The notes under the pieces are model-generated. The model worked only from the letters and a program-made list of their open reading frames with translations. It was not told the DNA's origin and did not search any database. Below are positions 22,801 to 33,400 of a stretch of DNA of 64,000 bases, one piece after another; the first letter of the stretch is position 1; every line of letters begins with the position of its first letter. Both the position numbers and the translations under genes were made by a program. Source of the DNA: Chionis minor (lineage: Eukaryota > Chordata > Aves > Charadriiformes > Chionididae); the NCBI GenBank assembly GCA_013398295.1, contig VZSF01000690.1, positions 324,392 to 388,391 of the forward strand, in the 5' to 3' direction.

Positions 22801-25800
22801 TTGCCAGCTCTACAGCACAGAGACAGCAGCGCTGGCTTCAGGCAAGAAGGGCATTCAGCACATTGACCTAGTCAGTGTCTTTCAGCAGCTCAGTGGGTTC
22901 TAATCAATCGGCTCTGGTGCACACAGAAGGCTGGAGAAAGCCTCTCTCCCCATTACTCCTGGGGAGTTTTGTTTGGAAACTGAGCTCGAAGTTGCTCTCA
23001 GTCACCCCAGCTCACGCTCAGAAGTGCTTTAGCGGAGAGAGGAGGGAGCGCAAGGCAGAGCCTCGCTGCCTGCACCAAGACATTCCCAGCCCTGCAAGAG
23101 ATAAAGGGTATCCAGCCTGCTTAGTGCCCATCTGGGAACACAGTCTGCTCCCTCTGCCATGCACACTGCGCGCAGGCAGCAGCTCCTCCTGCAGACATCT
23201 TCAAATTCACCTTTCACCTTCAGTATTTTGCACATGGGAGATCGCAGAAGCTCCAAACAGGACTCCACGGCTGAGGGACTTAGAGGCATCTGTGCTAACA
23301 TTTGGGTCACTTTAAGTAATTGGATGTAAGGGTCAGGACCCGAATAAGTTTGGGACTGCTGAATTCCCAGGTTAGGGAGAAATAAGAAATGGAAATTAAT
23401 TCATGCCTCGAGATGCTCAGCAAAATGTGCAGGTCTCCAGCTGCACTGGGATTAGACAGCAGTTCCTACAGTCCAGCACAAAGCACACCAAGATCTAAGC
23501 GAAAGGAGCCCTTTGCCTCTGCCAAGGACTGGAAATGTGGGTCATGTCCTAATTCCCCCTTCCCAGTGTCCCCCAGCGGACACAGGAGAGGAGCTACTGG
23601 CACATCCAGTGCTATTTTATGGCACAGGTAGCGCCAAACCTCTCCACATAGGGATGAAGCAAGTCTCCTCTCCAGGCAGCAGAGCGATAGTTAACAGCTT
23701 CAGCTGCACTATCCACCAATCTCCCTCTAGCCTCCCCTGTGACAGCCATCTCTGTCCCCAACTCATTTTTCAGACAGGTAAACAGATGAGACGAGAGCAC
23801 TCAGGTCATCGGAGGCAGCCCGTATCAGAGGATCTCAATGTTCCTGGCTCCTAGACTTGCCCAGGAGCTCCCTCTCTGCAACATCCTTGGCCAGCAGCTA
23901 TTCAAAGAGGGATTGTGCCCTTTACCCGTCTGCTGGGCAAGGTGATGTGTCTCGAGTAGGTGGCAGTGGGCCAGTTCGGAACGGGTTGTTACCGCTCAGC
24001 AATGCCCCGACGTCAGGCGAGAGCGATGAAGCTGGTGAGACTCAGCATGAGCTACCACTGGGCTTCTAGAGGGAAAGTTGTCTCTATGAAACAAGGCAGC
24101 GTGACCTACTGGCTCCAGCAGTGGGCTAGGAAAGAAGGAAAATGCACTCACATCTGCTGGCTGCGAATGGGCGAGCGGACCTTTTACAGATGGATAAGCC
24201 AGGGAACAATGCTGCTGCCGATGCCCAGTGGAGCACTGCTCATGAGTGACTCTCCAACGAGGAGGTCACCAGCAGCACCCTCATCCCTTTCACAGAGACT
24301 GCATGGCTCGTGCCACGTTTACAGACAGCTAACAAAGCTTCCTACCGGCCTCAGTCACAGTGGGGGTTGGCAACGTAGACATACCGGACCACGTAAGCGT
24401 CTCCTTTCCTGAACAAGCTCAGTGCTTCGCACTACGGAGCAATAGGAACCTGTTTTCAAGCCAGAAGACAATTAAGAGAATTCCCTCACATCTTCTTGCA
24501 GGCAGCAGCACAAGCCACATACACAGAAGCTGAGCTACGAGGAGCAGGTGACACAATGGCCATGAGTTTGCTGGTACGCTGGGAGCCTGCCAAGGGCAGC
24601 GGGTCCTAGACCCTGGGAATTTCAGCTTGAAGCAGCTCAAATTCCTGTCCCTGAAGAGTCACATCCTCTAGAGGAGGCAGCGTGGTTTGCAGCCAGTTCT
24701 AGCAGGCCAGGCAGAAAGGGTGAAGCATCTCTTGCTACCGAGTCCAGCCTGCCTAAAGGTTTGGAGCGAGGCTGCAGCACCTGAGAAAATACAGAAGCCA
24801 GCACTGGGATTTCAGCATGGCTGTTTTGATTTTTCAGCTGCTGGGCCTGAAATGCAGCAAAGCAAGACCAGAGCCCACAACAGTCTCCCCAGCAGACCTC
24901 CACTCTTCAGAGCAATGCCTCCCTTGATCTCCACCTGCTGCCCCATTGACAGAGCCCCAGACTGACGCTGATGAGAGCAAGGGCAGATGGCCACCAGACA
25001 GGCTGGCAGAGCAAAGAGGTTCCATTGCCACCCTCGCCAAGCTGACCTTGGCTGTCAAATAGCGTAACGGACCATCGTAGCTACCCAGGATACTAAGAAG
25101 CAACTCTACTTGGATCCTGGACTGTCAAGCCAAGACAGCAGGTGACTACTACGCCTACCAGCTCCTGGTCTGCTCCGAATTAGATGCTATTTGCTGGGAT
25201 TCATGAATCAGTCTGTTCTTAGGAAGGAAACTCAGAGCTTCACACCCAAGACGCCTAAGACTCTTGCTCACTGACATGCTCAATGAAGTATTTCCGGCAG
25301 ATGCTCGTGGGTTAGGAGAGAAACTTGGGGTGCAGAGGGGAGAGATTCCACAGAGGCGGTTGCTTGGCTGCCGTAATCGCAACCAAAAGGCTGTTGTACC
25401 TTGAAGTACTAACCTTGAAACTAACCAGCCAGCGACACAGCAGTGGACCTGTAACAAACCAGCACCTCCTGGTATGAAACGCTAGCACACGGACATCCCA
25501 AATCTCTTGCAGAGGCCCCATCCCTCCTCCCATCCTTAAACGCAGCTCGTGCCTATGGACCGTCCATACTGGAGAGGGGCAGGAGCTCTCTGAGGCTCAT
25601 TTCAGCGCCGCCCCGTCCCAGGGGCGACAGATTAACCTGCGTCAGCCTGGCGCACCTGGAGACCGCCGGGATCGAAAGCACCCGAATATCCACGTGTTGC
25701 TGAATCACTCCAGAACTAACCTCCCTCCTCGGCGGTGTCCAGAAACAGCGAGCGCCCCACGACAGCGCTCATCGCACAGCGGCCATTGAAGTCAAAGGCG

Positions 25801-26703
25801 AGCAGGCTTCCTTTTACAAAGAGACCCCGTAAAAGCCAGGCCACCGTTTCTGCGGTTTATCTAGCTTGGCACAAAAGCCTGGTCAGTCGGTGGCCGCGTA
25901 CTGACGCGCAGAGAGCAAGGGGCAGCCACCTGGCTGCTGCGTTTCTTCCTTGCCGTAGAGAAGCCGAGGTCCCGGGGCCGGCATTCCTCGGAGAGGGAGG
26001 TATTTGCTCAGGCAGCAGAACCAAACCAGCCGCCGGCCCTGGCCTGCTGCTCCCGGGGACCGTCTCCGCCAAGAGGGATGCTGTAGCTGGAGGAGAGCCC
26101 TCTGCCCTAACGCCCGCTGCAGAGGCCGGGAAAAAACCTGCCTCCCGCTTCCCCCACCAAATTACCAGAAAACCTGAGGCAACGTTTCTCCCTGTGCCCT
26201 TCAGCTCCCTCACAGCCAAGGATCCCAAAAATCGCCCGTCTGCTTCCACGGAGGGCAAGCAAACCCGCCGCTGTCAGAGCCTCCCTGCAGCCCCGGCATC
26301 TCGCAGGGCTCCATCTAAAGCTGTCGCTTTTTCCCTTTACCGAAGGGATGGGCTCCGCCACTTGGCAGAGGACGGGGAAGGAGACCACGCTGAGCGCAGA
26401 ACGGCCGCCGGCCTCGGCTCCGGAGGGACACGGAGGTACGGAGAGCCAGCGGCGGCCGCTCACCCTTCCCAAACGGCACCGGTTCTTCCTCCAGACGTGC
26501 TGCCTTGTACCCCGACCGGCAAACTTCCTCCGCCAGGAGGGACACGCCACCGGCAGCGCAGGAGCAGCGGCGGGGAGTGATGGAGGGCTGGCCGGGGGGG
26601 TCCACCTACCGCCCCCCCCCCGCATCCCGGTAACCCCTCCCGCTCTCCCCTCGCCGGGCCCGGGAAAGGGGCGGCGGCAGGGCCGTGCCCCGGCGGTACT
26701 CAC
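16817..26703 (-). other. KLHL17: Probable KLHL17 intron 1 (about 9.9 kb)
   Basis: No convincing coding exon was found on either strand. The stretch lies between the acceptor before the KLHL17 start codon and the candidate 5' exon donor. It contains a purine-rich tract (17948-18071), a poly-T run near 22656-22670 and rising CpG density from about 25.56 kb. If the 5' exon lies elsewhere, part of this is promoter or intergenic DNA. A cassette exon cannot be ruled out. Confidence 0.55.
17948..18071. repeat. Purine-rich, A-rich low-complexity tract
   Basis: About 120 bp, nearly all A and G on the plus strand (GGAAAG, GGAGGAAGAAGG and similar), ending in two A runs split by CC. On the KLHL17 sense strand it is a long pyrimidine tract. 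Confidence 0.8.
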
Positions 26704-26989
26704 GGCTCCGGCGCAGCGACGGCCCGGTCCGGCCCGGCCGGAGGGATGCTGCGGGTCGCCGCTCTGCCCGGTACCGGTACCGGTACCGCCGGCCCCGCGG
26801 CGGGGAGACGGGGCGGGCCGGGGGCGGGCGGGTGCGGGGCTCCTCCTCGGGCCGCGGCGGGACGGGGCTGCGGCTTCCTCCCTCCCTCCCGCCTTCACCC
26901 GGAATAACCCCACGGCACGGCACGGCACGGCACGGCACGGCACGGCACGGCTGCCGCTGCGGTGTCCCCGTGTGTCCCCCCCCCCCCCG
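26704..26989 (-). other. KLHL17: Candidate KLHL17 first exon (5'UTR or N-terminal extension)
   Basis: On the minus strand a strong donor, GAGCC|GTGAGTA, follows base 26704. Spliced to exon 2 (CC-ATGG at 16816), the frame reads Ser-Pro-Met-Glu-Gly, and mammalian KLHL17 also has Pro before this Met. The frame upstream is open for 95 codons and rich in Arg and Pro, but has no ATG. It closes at an in-frame TAA at 26992-26990, beside the assembly gap. The exon is therefore probably 5'UTR, or a non-AUG extension. The transcription start was not identified, so the upper limit given is only the limit of the open frame. The implied intron 1 is about 9.9 kb. Confidence 0.45.
26911..26950. repeat. (CACGG)8 pentanucleotide tandem repeat
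   Basis: Eight perfect CACGG units lie between the candidate KLHL17 exon 1 donor and the assembly gap. A run of 13 C (26976-26988) follows, just before the gap. Confidence 0.97.
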
Positions 26990-26992
26990 TTA

Positions 26993-27136
26993 NNNNNNNN
27001 NNNNNNNNNNNNNNNNNNNNNNNNNNNNNNNNNNNNNNNNNNNNNNNNNNNNNNNNNNNNNNNNNNNNNNNNNNNNNNNNNNNNNNNNNNNNNNNNNNNN
27101 NNNNNNNNNNNNNNNNNNNNNNNNNNNNNNNNNNNN
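26993..27136. other. Assembly gap (144 N)
   Basis: Unresolved bases in the GC-rich core of the promoter. NOC2L exon 2 begins in mid-codon and no usable upstream ATG is visible, so the NOC2L start codon, first exon and first donor most likely lie in this gap. Confidence 0.99.
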
Positions 27137-27242
27137 CAGCCCGGCGGTGCCGGCACCGAGGCCGCCGGGAGCGCGCAGGCCCCGCGCCGCCGGCCCGGCT
27201 CCCCGCTGGACTCCCCCCCTCACCTCTCCTCACCGCCCCCAG

Positions 27243-27431
27243 GAGCCTGGCGGAGCTGAGCCTGGACGAGGTCCTCGCCGCCGGGTCGGAGTCGGAGGCT
27301 GACGGCGGCTGGGAGGAGGAGGAGGAAGAGGCCGCCAGGCCCGCCAAGGGCCCGGCGCAGCGGCGGCCCAGCGGGAAGGCGCAGCGGGCTGGGAAGACGA
27401 GTCAGCCGGTGCAGGCCGCACTGGCTGGGAG
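27243..27431 (+). CDS. NOC2L: NOC2L exon 2
   Basis: The acceptor CACCGCCCCCAG is followed by one base and then [20 protein letters not shown] and an EEEEEE run, homologous to the mammalian N-terminal LAEL-DEFLASG segment. It ends GGGAG|GTAAGG, phase 2. The frame stays open back into the gap, so an unspliced longer exon is possible but less likely. Confidence 0.92.
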
Positions 27432-30400
27432 GTAAGGGCGAGCCGGTGGTCGTAGAATGAGCCAGCTGTGGGGAGACTGGGGTGATGGGTGCATGAAAGG
27501 GCGGTGTTTGAAACTGTAGTGTGGTTACAGGCTACAGGACAATCAGGTTTCTGGTCATACCAACGTCAGTTCAGGAACTGCAGTTCAAAAAAGCTTGTGT
27601 ATGCTTTTAATCTCTTACAGGGTACATTGGAGTCGGGCAAAGCTTACTTTGTTTTTCCTCGGTTTGTGTGTATTTGCTCTTACTGAAAGACATTAGAGTA
27701 CTTGCAGATAGAAAATGGTGAAGTAGTTCTGAGGCACTGGTAATCGCTACTAAGAGCCAAAACAATTCTTTAGTACCACATACGATTTTGCTGAACTTTC
27801 ATTGTCATATTTCTCTGGCAGTGTTGCTTTCAGTGTTCTTTATAAAAAGTTTGGAAGATTAATTCTGAGAAACCGAGGAACAGAATTTTGGAGGGGTTGC
27901 AAGATGTTTTCATGACCTTGGTTCAGTGTACCAATAAAATTTGGTAGTTTGCTATCAAGATTTCTTAGTGATTAATGAAAATAACCTTTTGTGAGTCCTC
28001 TAGAGCAGGTGCTAAATGGGATACAGAACCAGGGCCACAGCCCCGATTAATCCATCAGCATTCAAATTAGCCTCAGGTGTGCTTTAGTGCCCAGAAGTTG
28101 CTTACTTTTCTTATGGCATCAGCAGAAGTTTGAGCAATGAGTAAATGCATGTTAACTCTTATCTACCAGGAAGAAGGGAAAAGCATCTGAACATAAAGAT
28201 CAGCTCTCCCGGCTGAAAGACAAAGATCCTGAATTTTATAAGTTTTTGGAGGAAAATGATCGCACACTGCTGGATTTTGATGCTTCAGACAGTTCTGACG
28301 AGGAGGAGGGGTTACATATACCACCTGATACACTGGAGGTACTAGGTCTTATTTTGGAGTGCTGAAATCAATGATTAGTTGAAATTGTGTTAAGTATTTG
28401 AATTTCAGTGCAAGGCTTAAGTATATTTGGGCTTATAGTGGCAAAGATGGCTGGGGAGGAACTTCCCCAAAGATGATCTGCAGGTGTGCAGGCTTGTAAT
28501 CAGAAATCAGCTGTGGATCTGAACTGAGCATGAGGAGCTTGTTAAAGGCTGTGAAAGCAGAGCCTTAGAGAGCATTTTCTTTGTGGCTTTGGTTTTGTGT
28601 CTCCTTTCCCAATGAGAGTTTGTTTTGCCTCGAGCAATAATGCTTTCTCCTTGATGTTTTATGTTATTGCACATTGTATTTATGTAGCAAAGCTGCAGGG
28701 CTTAAGTAGCTTTGTTGGAATTTGTAATACCTATAATTTTGTTACTGCTTTACACAAAGTGCTGATAACAGCATTAATAAAATTCACTGCTGCCTGCCTT
28801 TCCTCTTCAGTAGCTACTTGACAAAAGGGGGAGACAGAGAAGCATATAAGCCTTTTCTCAGTCTTGGTACTGACTTCTCTAGGAAGCAAGTGATGAAGAT
28901 GATGAAGACGAACATGAAACAGTCAAACGGAAGAGAGTTTCTTTCATCCCTGTGAGCTTGAAAATGGTTGAAGAATGGAAAAAAGCTGCAGAGGTGAGCA
29001 GGGAGATGAAATACAAGGCACTTGAGCATTCTCCTTTAAACATTCTGCATGTGTTGCTGCCTCTAAAAGACCAACTTTCAATCTGTTTGACTTTTACAAA
29101 AATCTGCAGAGAAGATGTATGTCCTGCATACAAGCTCCTTGAGCTCTTGTTACTTGTCTTTGCAATTTTCGCTTGGGCTGGAAGATTAGAGTGGTTGCAC
29201 TCCATCTGAGGGAGAAGCTAGAGAGACTTGGGTGGCTCAGAAGGGGTCAGAATGGTTAACTTCTGATTTTTTTTGTCCTCTTACTAAGCATTTGTACCTT
29301 TGGCAGCTCCAAGAACTTTTTTAATCACATTTTGAGTAGTGATGAAATGGCTTGCTGCTTCTGATGAAGAGGGGGAGAGAAAGGTCAAATTGGGTAGTTG
29401 CTTGCACTCATTGCTTTTTCAACCCCCAACCAATTAAAAGCCCTGGAAGCCTGTTTTAGAGCAAGTGAAGGTCACTAGCATTTGTTAATACTGTCTTGAT
29501 GTTTTTCCTTTGTGTTAGAGGATGGAGCTGTTTTTGCAATCAAACTTAAAATGATTTCCAGTAGTCCTGTCTCAGTAAAGTGCTTCAGAGTTTCAGACTA
29601 TTCTTTGCTTTTTCTACTCAGCAATCCTTTTTGTTCTTCCCCAGAGAAGGCTAACACCAAAACTTTTCCATGAAATCACTCAAGCATTTAAAGCAGCTGT
29701 AGCAACCACCAAAGGAGATAATGGTGGGGCTGATCCCAGCAAGTTTCAAGTCACTGATGCTGCGGGTGAGTTGGTCACCACACTACTTGTGTTGGGAGAA
29801 GGGAAGTCACTTGGCAGGGAATGTTTAGCTATTGGAAGAGAGTGGGGATAAGTACTGGCAGGAGTTAACTTACCCTTTCCTAAGCTTCATTTCACTTAAG
29901 TAGCTTATCTTCTTCCTTCCTGGTGGTGAGTCAGTGCAGTGGTGTCTCTCCTGGTGTCCCAGTGTGTAAGCAGTGTGTGTGCCTGGAGCGGCTGGGCTTT
30001 TGGACCGCTAAGGAAAGTACCATGCTTCATTCACCAGACCATGGAGAGTGAAGTTGAAGCTAGGTAATGTTTAAATGCTTGTAGTGCATTTTTGGGTTTT
30101 TTTGGACAACTTTGTGGCTTCTTGCTGATCCCTCTGAGAACTAATCCTACAAGGCTGTTTTAACTCTTTACCAAATAGTGTTCTGTAACCTCACACCAGA
30201 TCAGAGTTCAGTTACACTATCCAGTTCACATTCCCCTAGCAAGGACCTCTCAAAATCCTGCATGCCTGCATCTCCTCCTCTGCAGGATTATCATGCCTGT
30301 AGAATGAATGAGATGCAACCTCTCTCTCCAGCCTAGCCCCCTTTTGCACAAGCTCCAGATTTTGCAGACAGACCTGTTTCAGACTTGCAGCAACATGGCT

Positions 30401-33400
30401 GGGCAGGGAACATCTTTGTTAGTGTCTCAGAGGATGCCACCTGCAGCCTGCTTACTTTTACCACTAAATTAGCAGGTAGTTTCTCGCTGTGTTTTATCAG
30501 CTTGTTATTGTGAGCCATCTGGGACTGGTGCTGTGGGGTGGGACTACTTAAACCCACCTGTTCTTAATCCTTTCTTGCCTGGCATAGTTTTTTTTTCTCT
30601 CTTTCATAGCTTTTGGTAAATCTCACTTTTTAATGTGAGACATCATATAGACTTCACATACCTGTTTCTGTGACTTTTTTTTCTTAATTGAAAAGTGCTT
30701 TTAATTCCCATTATGGTTTGGGGGAGGTCAATGGTAGTATAGACTCCTAGTTGTGGGTCAGTACTTGGTGCTGTTTACTCAGAGAGCAAAGAGGTGGGCC
30801 CTGTGCCAGAGAGCTGTCAGTTGTAATCTTGCTGTTTAGATAAAAAAATTCTAGGGTAAGACAAACTGATGTTTTCTGGAACCTTGTGGAAAGTCAGAAG
30901 TTCTGCTGTGGGAATTACTGCCTTCAGTTCTTTGGGAAGCTCCTTCCACGTTAGCTGAGAAACCAGGAAAATGATTTACAAATGTTTTACTGACTTTTTT
31001 TAACCAGTGTTCAACGCCCTTGTGTCCTTCTGTGTCCGGGACCTCTTCCACTGCCTGCAGAAGCTGCTTCTTCTGAAAACCCCAAAGAACAAACAAAAGT
31101 AAGTTTGAGGAGACTTGAGAAATGCAGGTGAGGGAATGCTGGTTGGGGTCTTCCAGGAATTCAGCCTAGCTGTGAAGTGAGAAAAAGATGGCAACTTTTC
31201 CCGAACGCTGGCAAAGTTGTCTGATTATATTCACAGTTGTCTTAGCCAGGTTCTTACTTTCTTCCCCAGAAGTGCATCCTCTCTAATACTAGACTCCAGC
31301 CATTTGCAGAGGATGTGTGACTTGAACAGAAGGAGGTCTGGAATTGCATATGCTTGCACTCAGGAGCACTGTTAAGGCCTTGTGAGCTCGTTTTCAGAGA
31401 AAGAGACCAAGCCTTCTGCCTGTTTGTAGGCAGAGTATTGCAAGTGTGTGACTTGAGTTAATCCAGTGCTTTAGCAGCTGTATTGTGCCCTGGAGTCTGG
31501 TGGTCTGAGGGCTGGATCATCTGAGCTTGAGCAGTTCGCTGTTAGTGCATAGGTGAAATGGAAACAAGCCTGCAACTGGGCAAAGAATGGTACAATTCAT
31601 TTTGTTTCCAGAGTGACAGCACTGGTTCAGTACCTCTGTATCGCATTTGCTGATGCAATTTGATTTGACTAGAGAGGAGGAGTGACAATTACAAAATCTC
31701 AGCTGCTACCTGGGAGGCAGGAATTCTCTGGCTACTGTGTGGGTTGGTGCTCAAAAGAGTTTCATAGCAACTGGAGAAGGTGCTGGAAACTCAGTAAGTA
31801 CCAGCCTGAACTCTTGCTGGATGAACCAATAGCTGGGGACTATGAGCCTGGTTTCATAAAACAAACTGAAGTTCCCAGTATGTTTTGCAAGCTGGAGCAG
31901 CCCTATTTAGCCCCTGTGCCTGTTTCTTACTAGGTATTCACGGGAACTTTTTATCTCAGTCCTCTCTGGAGTTTCAGCTGGATGTAGTTTTATTACTTGC
32001 TGTGTAGTCTGAGCTCTTCTGTTTTTCCTGTTGTCGGGTGGAGTGAGAATTGAATGCCTTTCAGAAGTGCTTTCAGTGGCAGTTACCTTTAATTTCCCTG
32101 TCCCAGATGAATGGAGGGGTGAGCTAAACTCTAGGCTCCTTGTTGACAGCGGTACCTAGTCTGAGAATTAAATTCCATTTCTTTGTGTAAATGCCAGCCT
32201 CTTTCCTTTCCAGGCCTGACTTGTACGAGACCGTATCTGAATTCTGGGATGGCCTGGGGGCACTGCTTTGAGTGCAGCGTCAAAAGTTTAGAAGAGACTG
32301 AGCAAATGTCTCACAAGTAGTTTGATCCCAAAACAGAATTCCTTGCTACAAGCCAGCCTGTTCTGTTCTCAGGCAGTGGCTGCAGAATGCCTGACTAGCT
32401 GATGATGTCAGTGTGAGGGATTCAGGTCTCCACTAGGCTTCTTGGCTGTCACAACTCCCTGTATCACACTTCCAGAGATCTGGGTACTTTGCTGGGAAGC
32501 TCTTTGAATTGATTTTTCTAATACTGTTCTTCAGGCAGTCTTTACACAGTGAAAGTATTTTTTTTCACCCATGACAAAATTGTTACTTCTTATATTTGTT
32601 GCTTTGCTAGCAGCTGTCTTTATTCACTGGCAATATTGAGGAAGTGAACAGGCTGTTCTTTGTGCTGCTGAAATCAAACTTGTGTTGTGTTTTTTTTAAA
32701 GCTAAACACAACTCTTGCTTATTTCCAGAATGGTCCTCCCTTCCACCAGCCCACTTTGGAGCAAGCTGCGACTGGACATAAAAGTGTATCTCAGCTGTAC
32801 TATACAAGTAAGAAATTTCAGCATGTTTGTGTTGCTGGAGTCAGTCTGTGCACTGCTGGGCTCTTGTTCAGGGTAGTTGGGAGTGAGGCAGATGGGTTTT
32901 TGTGTCTGTAAACCAACACTGCTAAAAGGAGAGCCAAACAATCAAGAAGATACTTTATCTTTAAACTTTAACCAGAGTTTATTATCAAAAAGATAATAAT
33001 GAAGCAGGTAGCAGTGTAGCCTCAGGTGGTTTTCCTTTTGAAAAGACAGTTGCTCCAGTTTGAGGGTGACTTTCTGGTCATCACAATACTGGGAACCTTG
33101 GATATTGGTTTCTATGTCATCTTCTGTAGTAGAGAATAAATAAGACTTACTGGCAGAGACTGCAGTGAGCAGAAGCAGTCTCACTGAGTCTCAAAGCCTT
33201 GGGCATCAGATTTGTGTGTCCACCCGGTTTCCTGTCTTGTTTTGAAAGTACTTGGTCCAGCTGACAACTTGGAGGTCTGTAAGATGGTTGGGTCAAAATA
33301 GATCACCTGTAAGGAAAGGCTGGGTTAACACTCTGTCAGTTTTTTCTGTCTTAATTTGTTTGACAAATGAATATTTAGTGGGCTTTAAAGTAGCTTGCAG

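Larger units (their letters stand above)
25560..27430. promoter_or_regulatory. CpG-rich bidirectional promoter of KLHL17 and NOC2L
   Basis: CpG density and GC content rise sharply here compared with both flanks. The candidate KLHL17 5' exon leaves leftward from 26704 and NOC2L exon 2 begins rightward at 27243, so the start sites should lie within a few hundred bases of each other. The same head-to-head pair is known in mammals. Three GGTACC units (about 26770-26787), eight CACGG units (26911-26950), a C13 run (26976-26988) and the 144-base gap lie inside it. No TATA box is evident. Exact start sites cannot be set. Confidence 0.8.

Noticed and set aside
25735..26580. 281-codon plus-strand open frame in the CpG island
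   Set aside because: It starts at GTG, is low-complexity and basic, has no recognisable domain, and is the kind of chance frame that GC-rich DNA produces.
26107..27347. Several 150-350-codon frames crossing the assembly gap
   Set aside because: They are held open by N bases. Only the NOC2L exon 2 part (27243-27431) has homology support.
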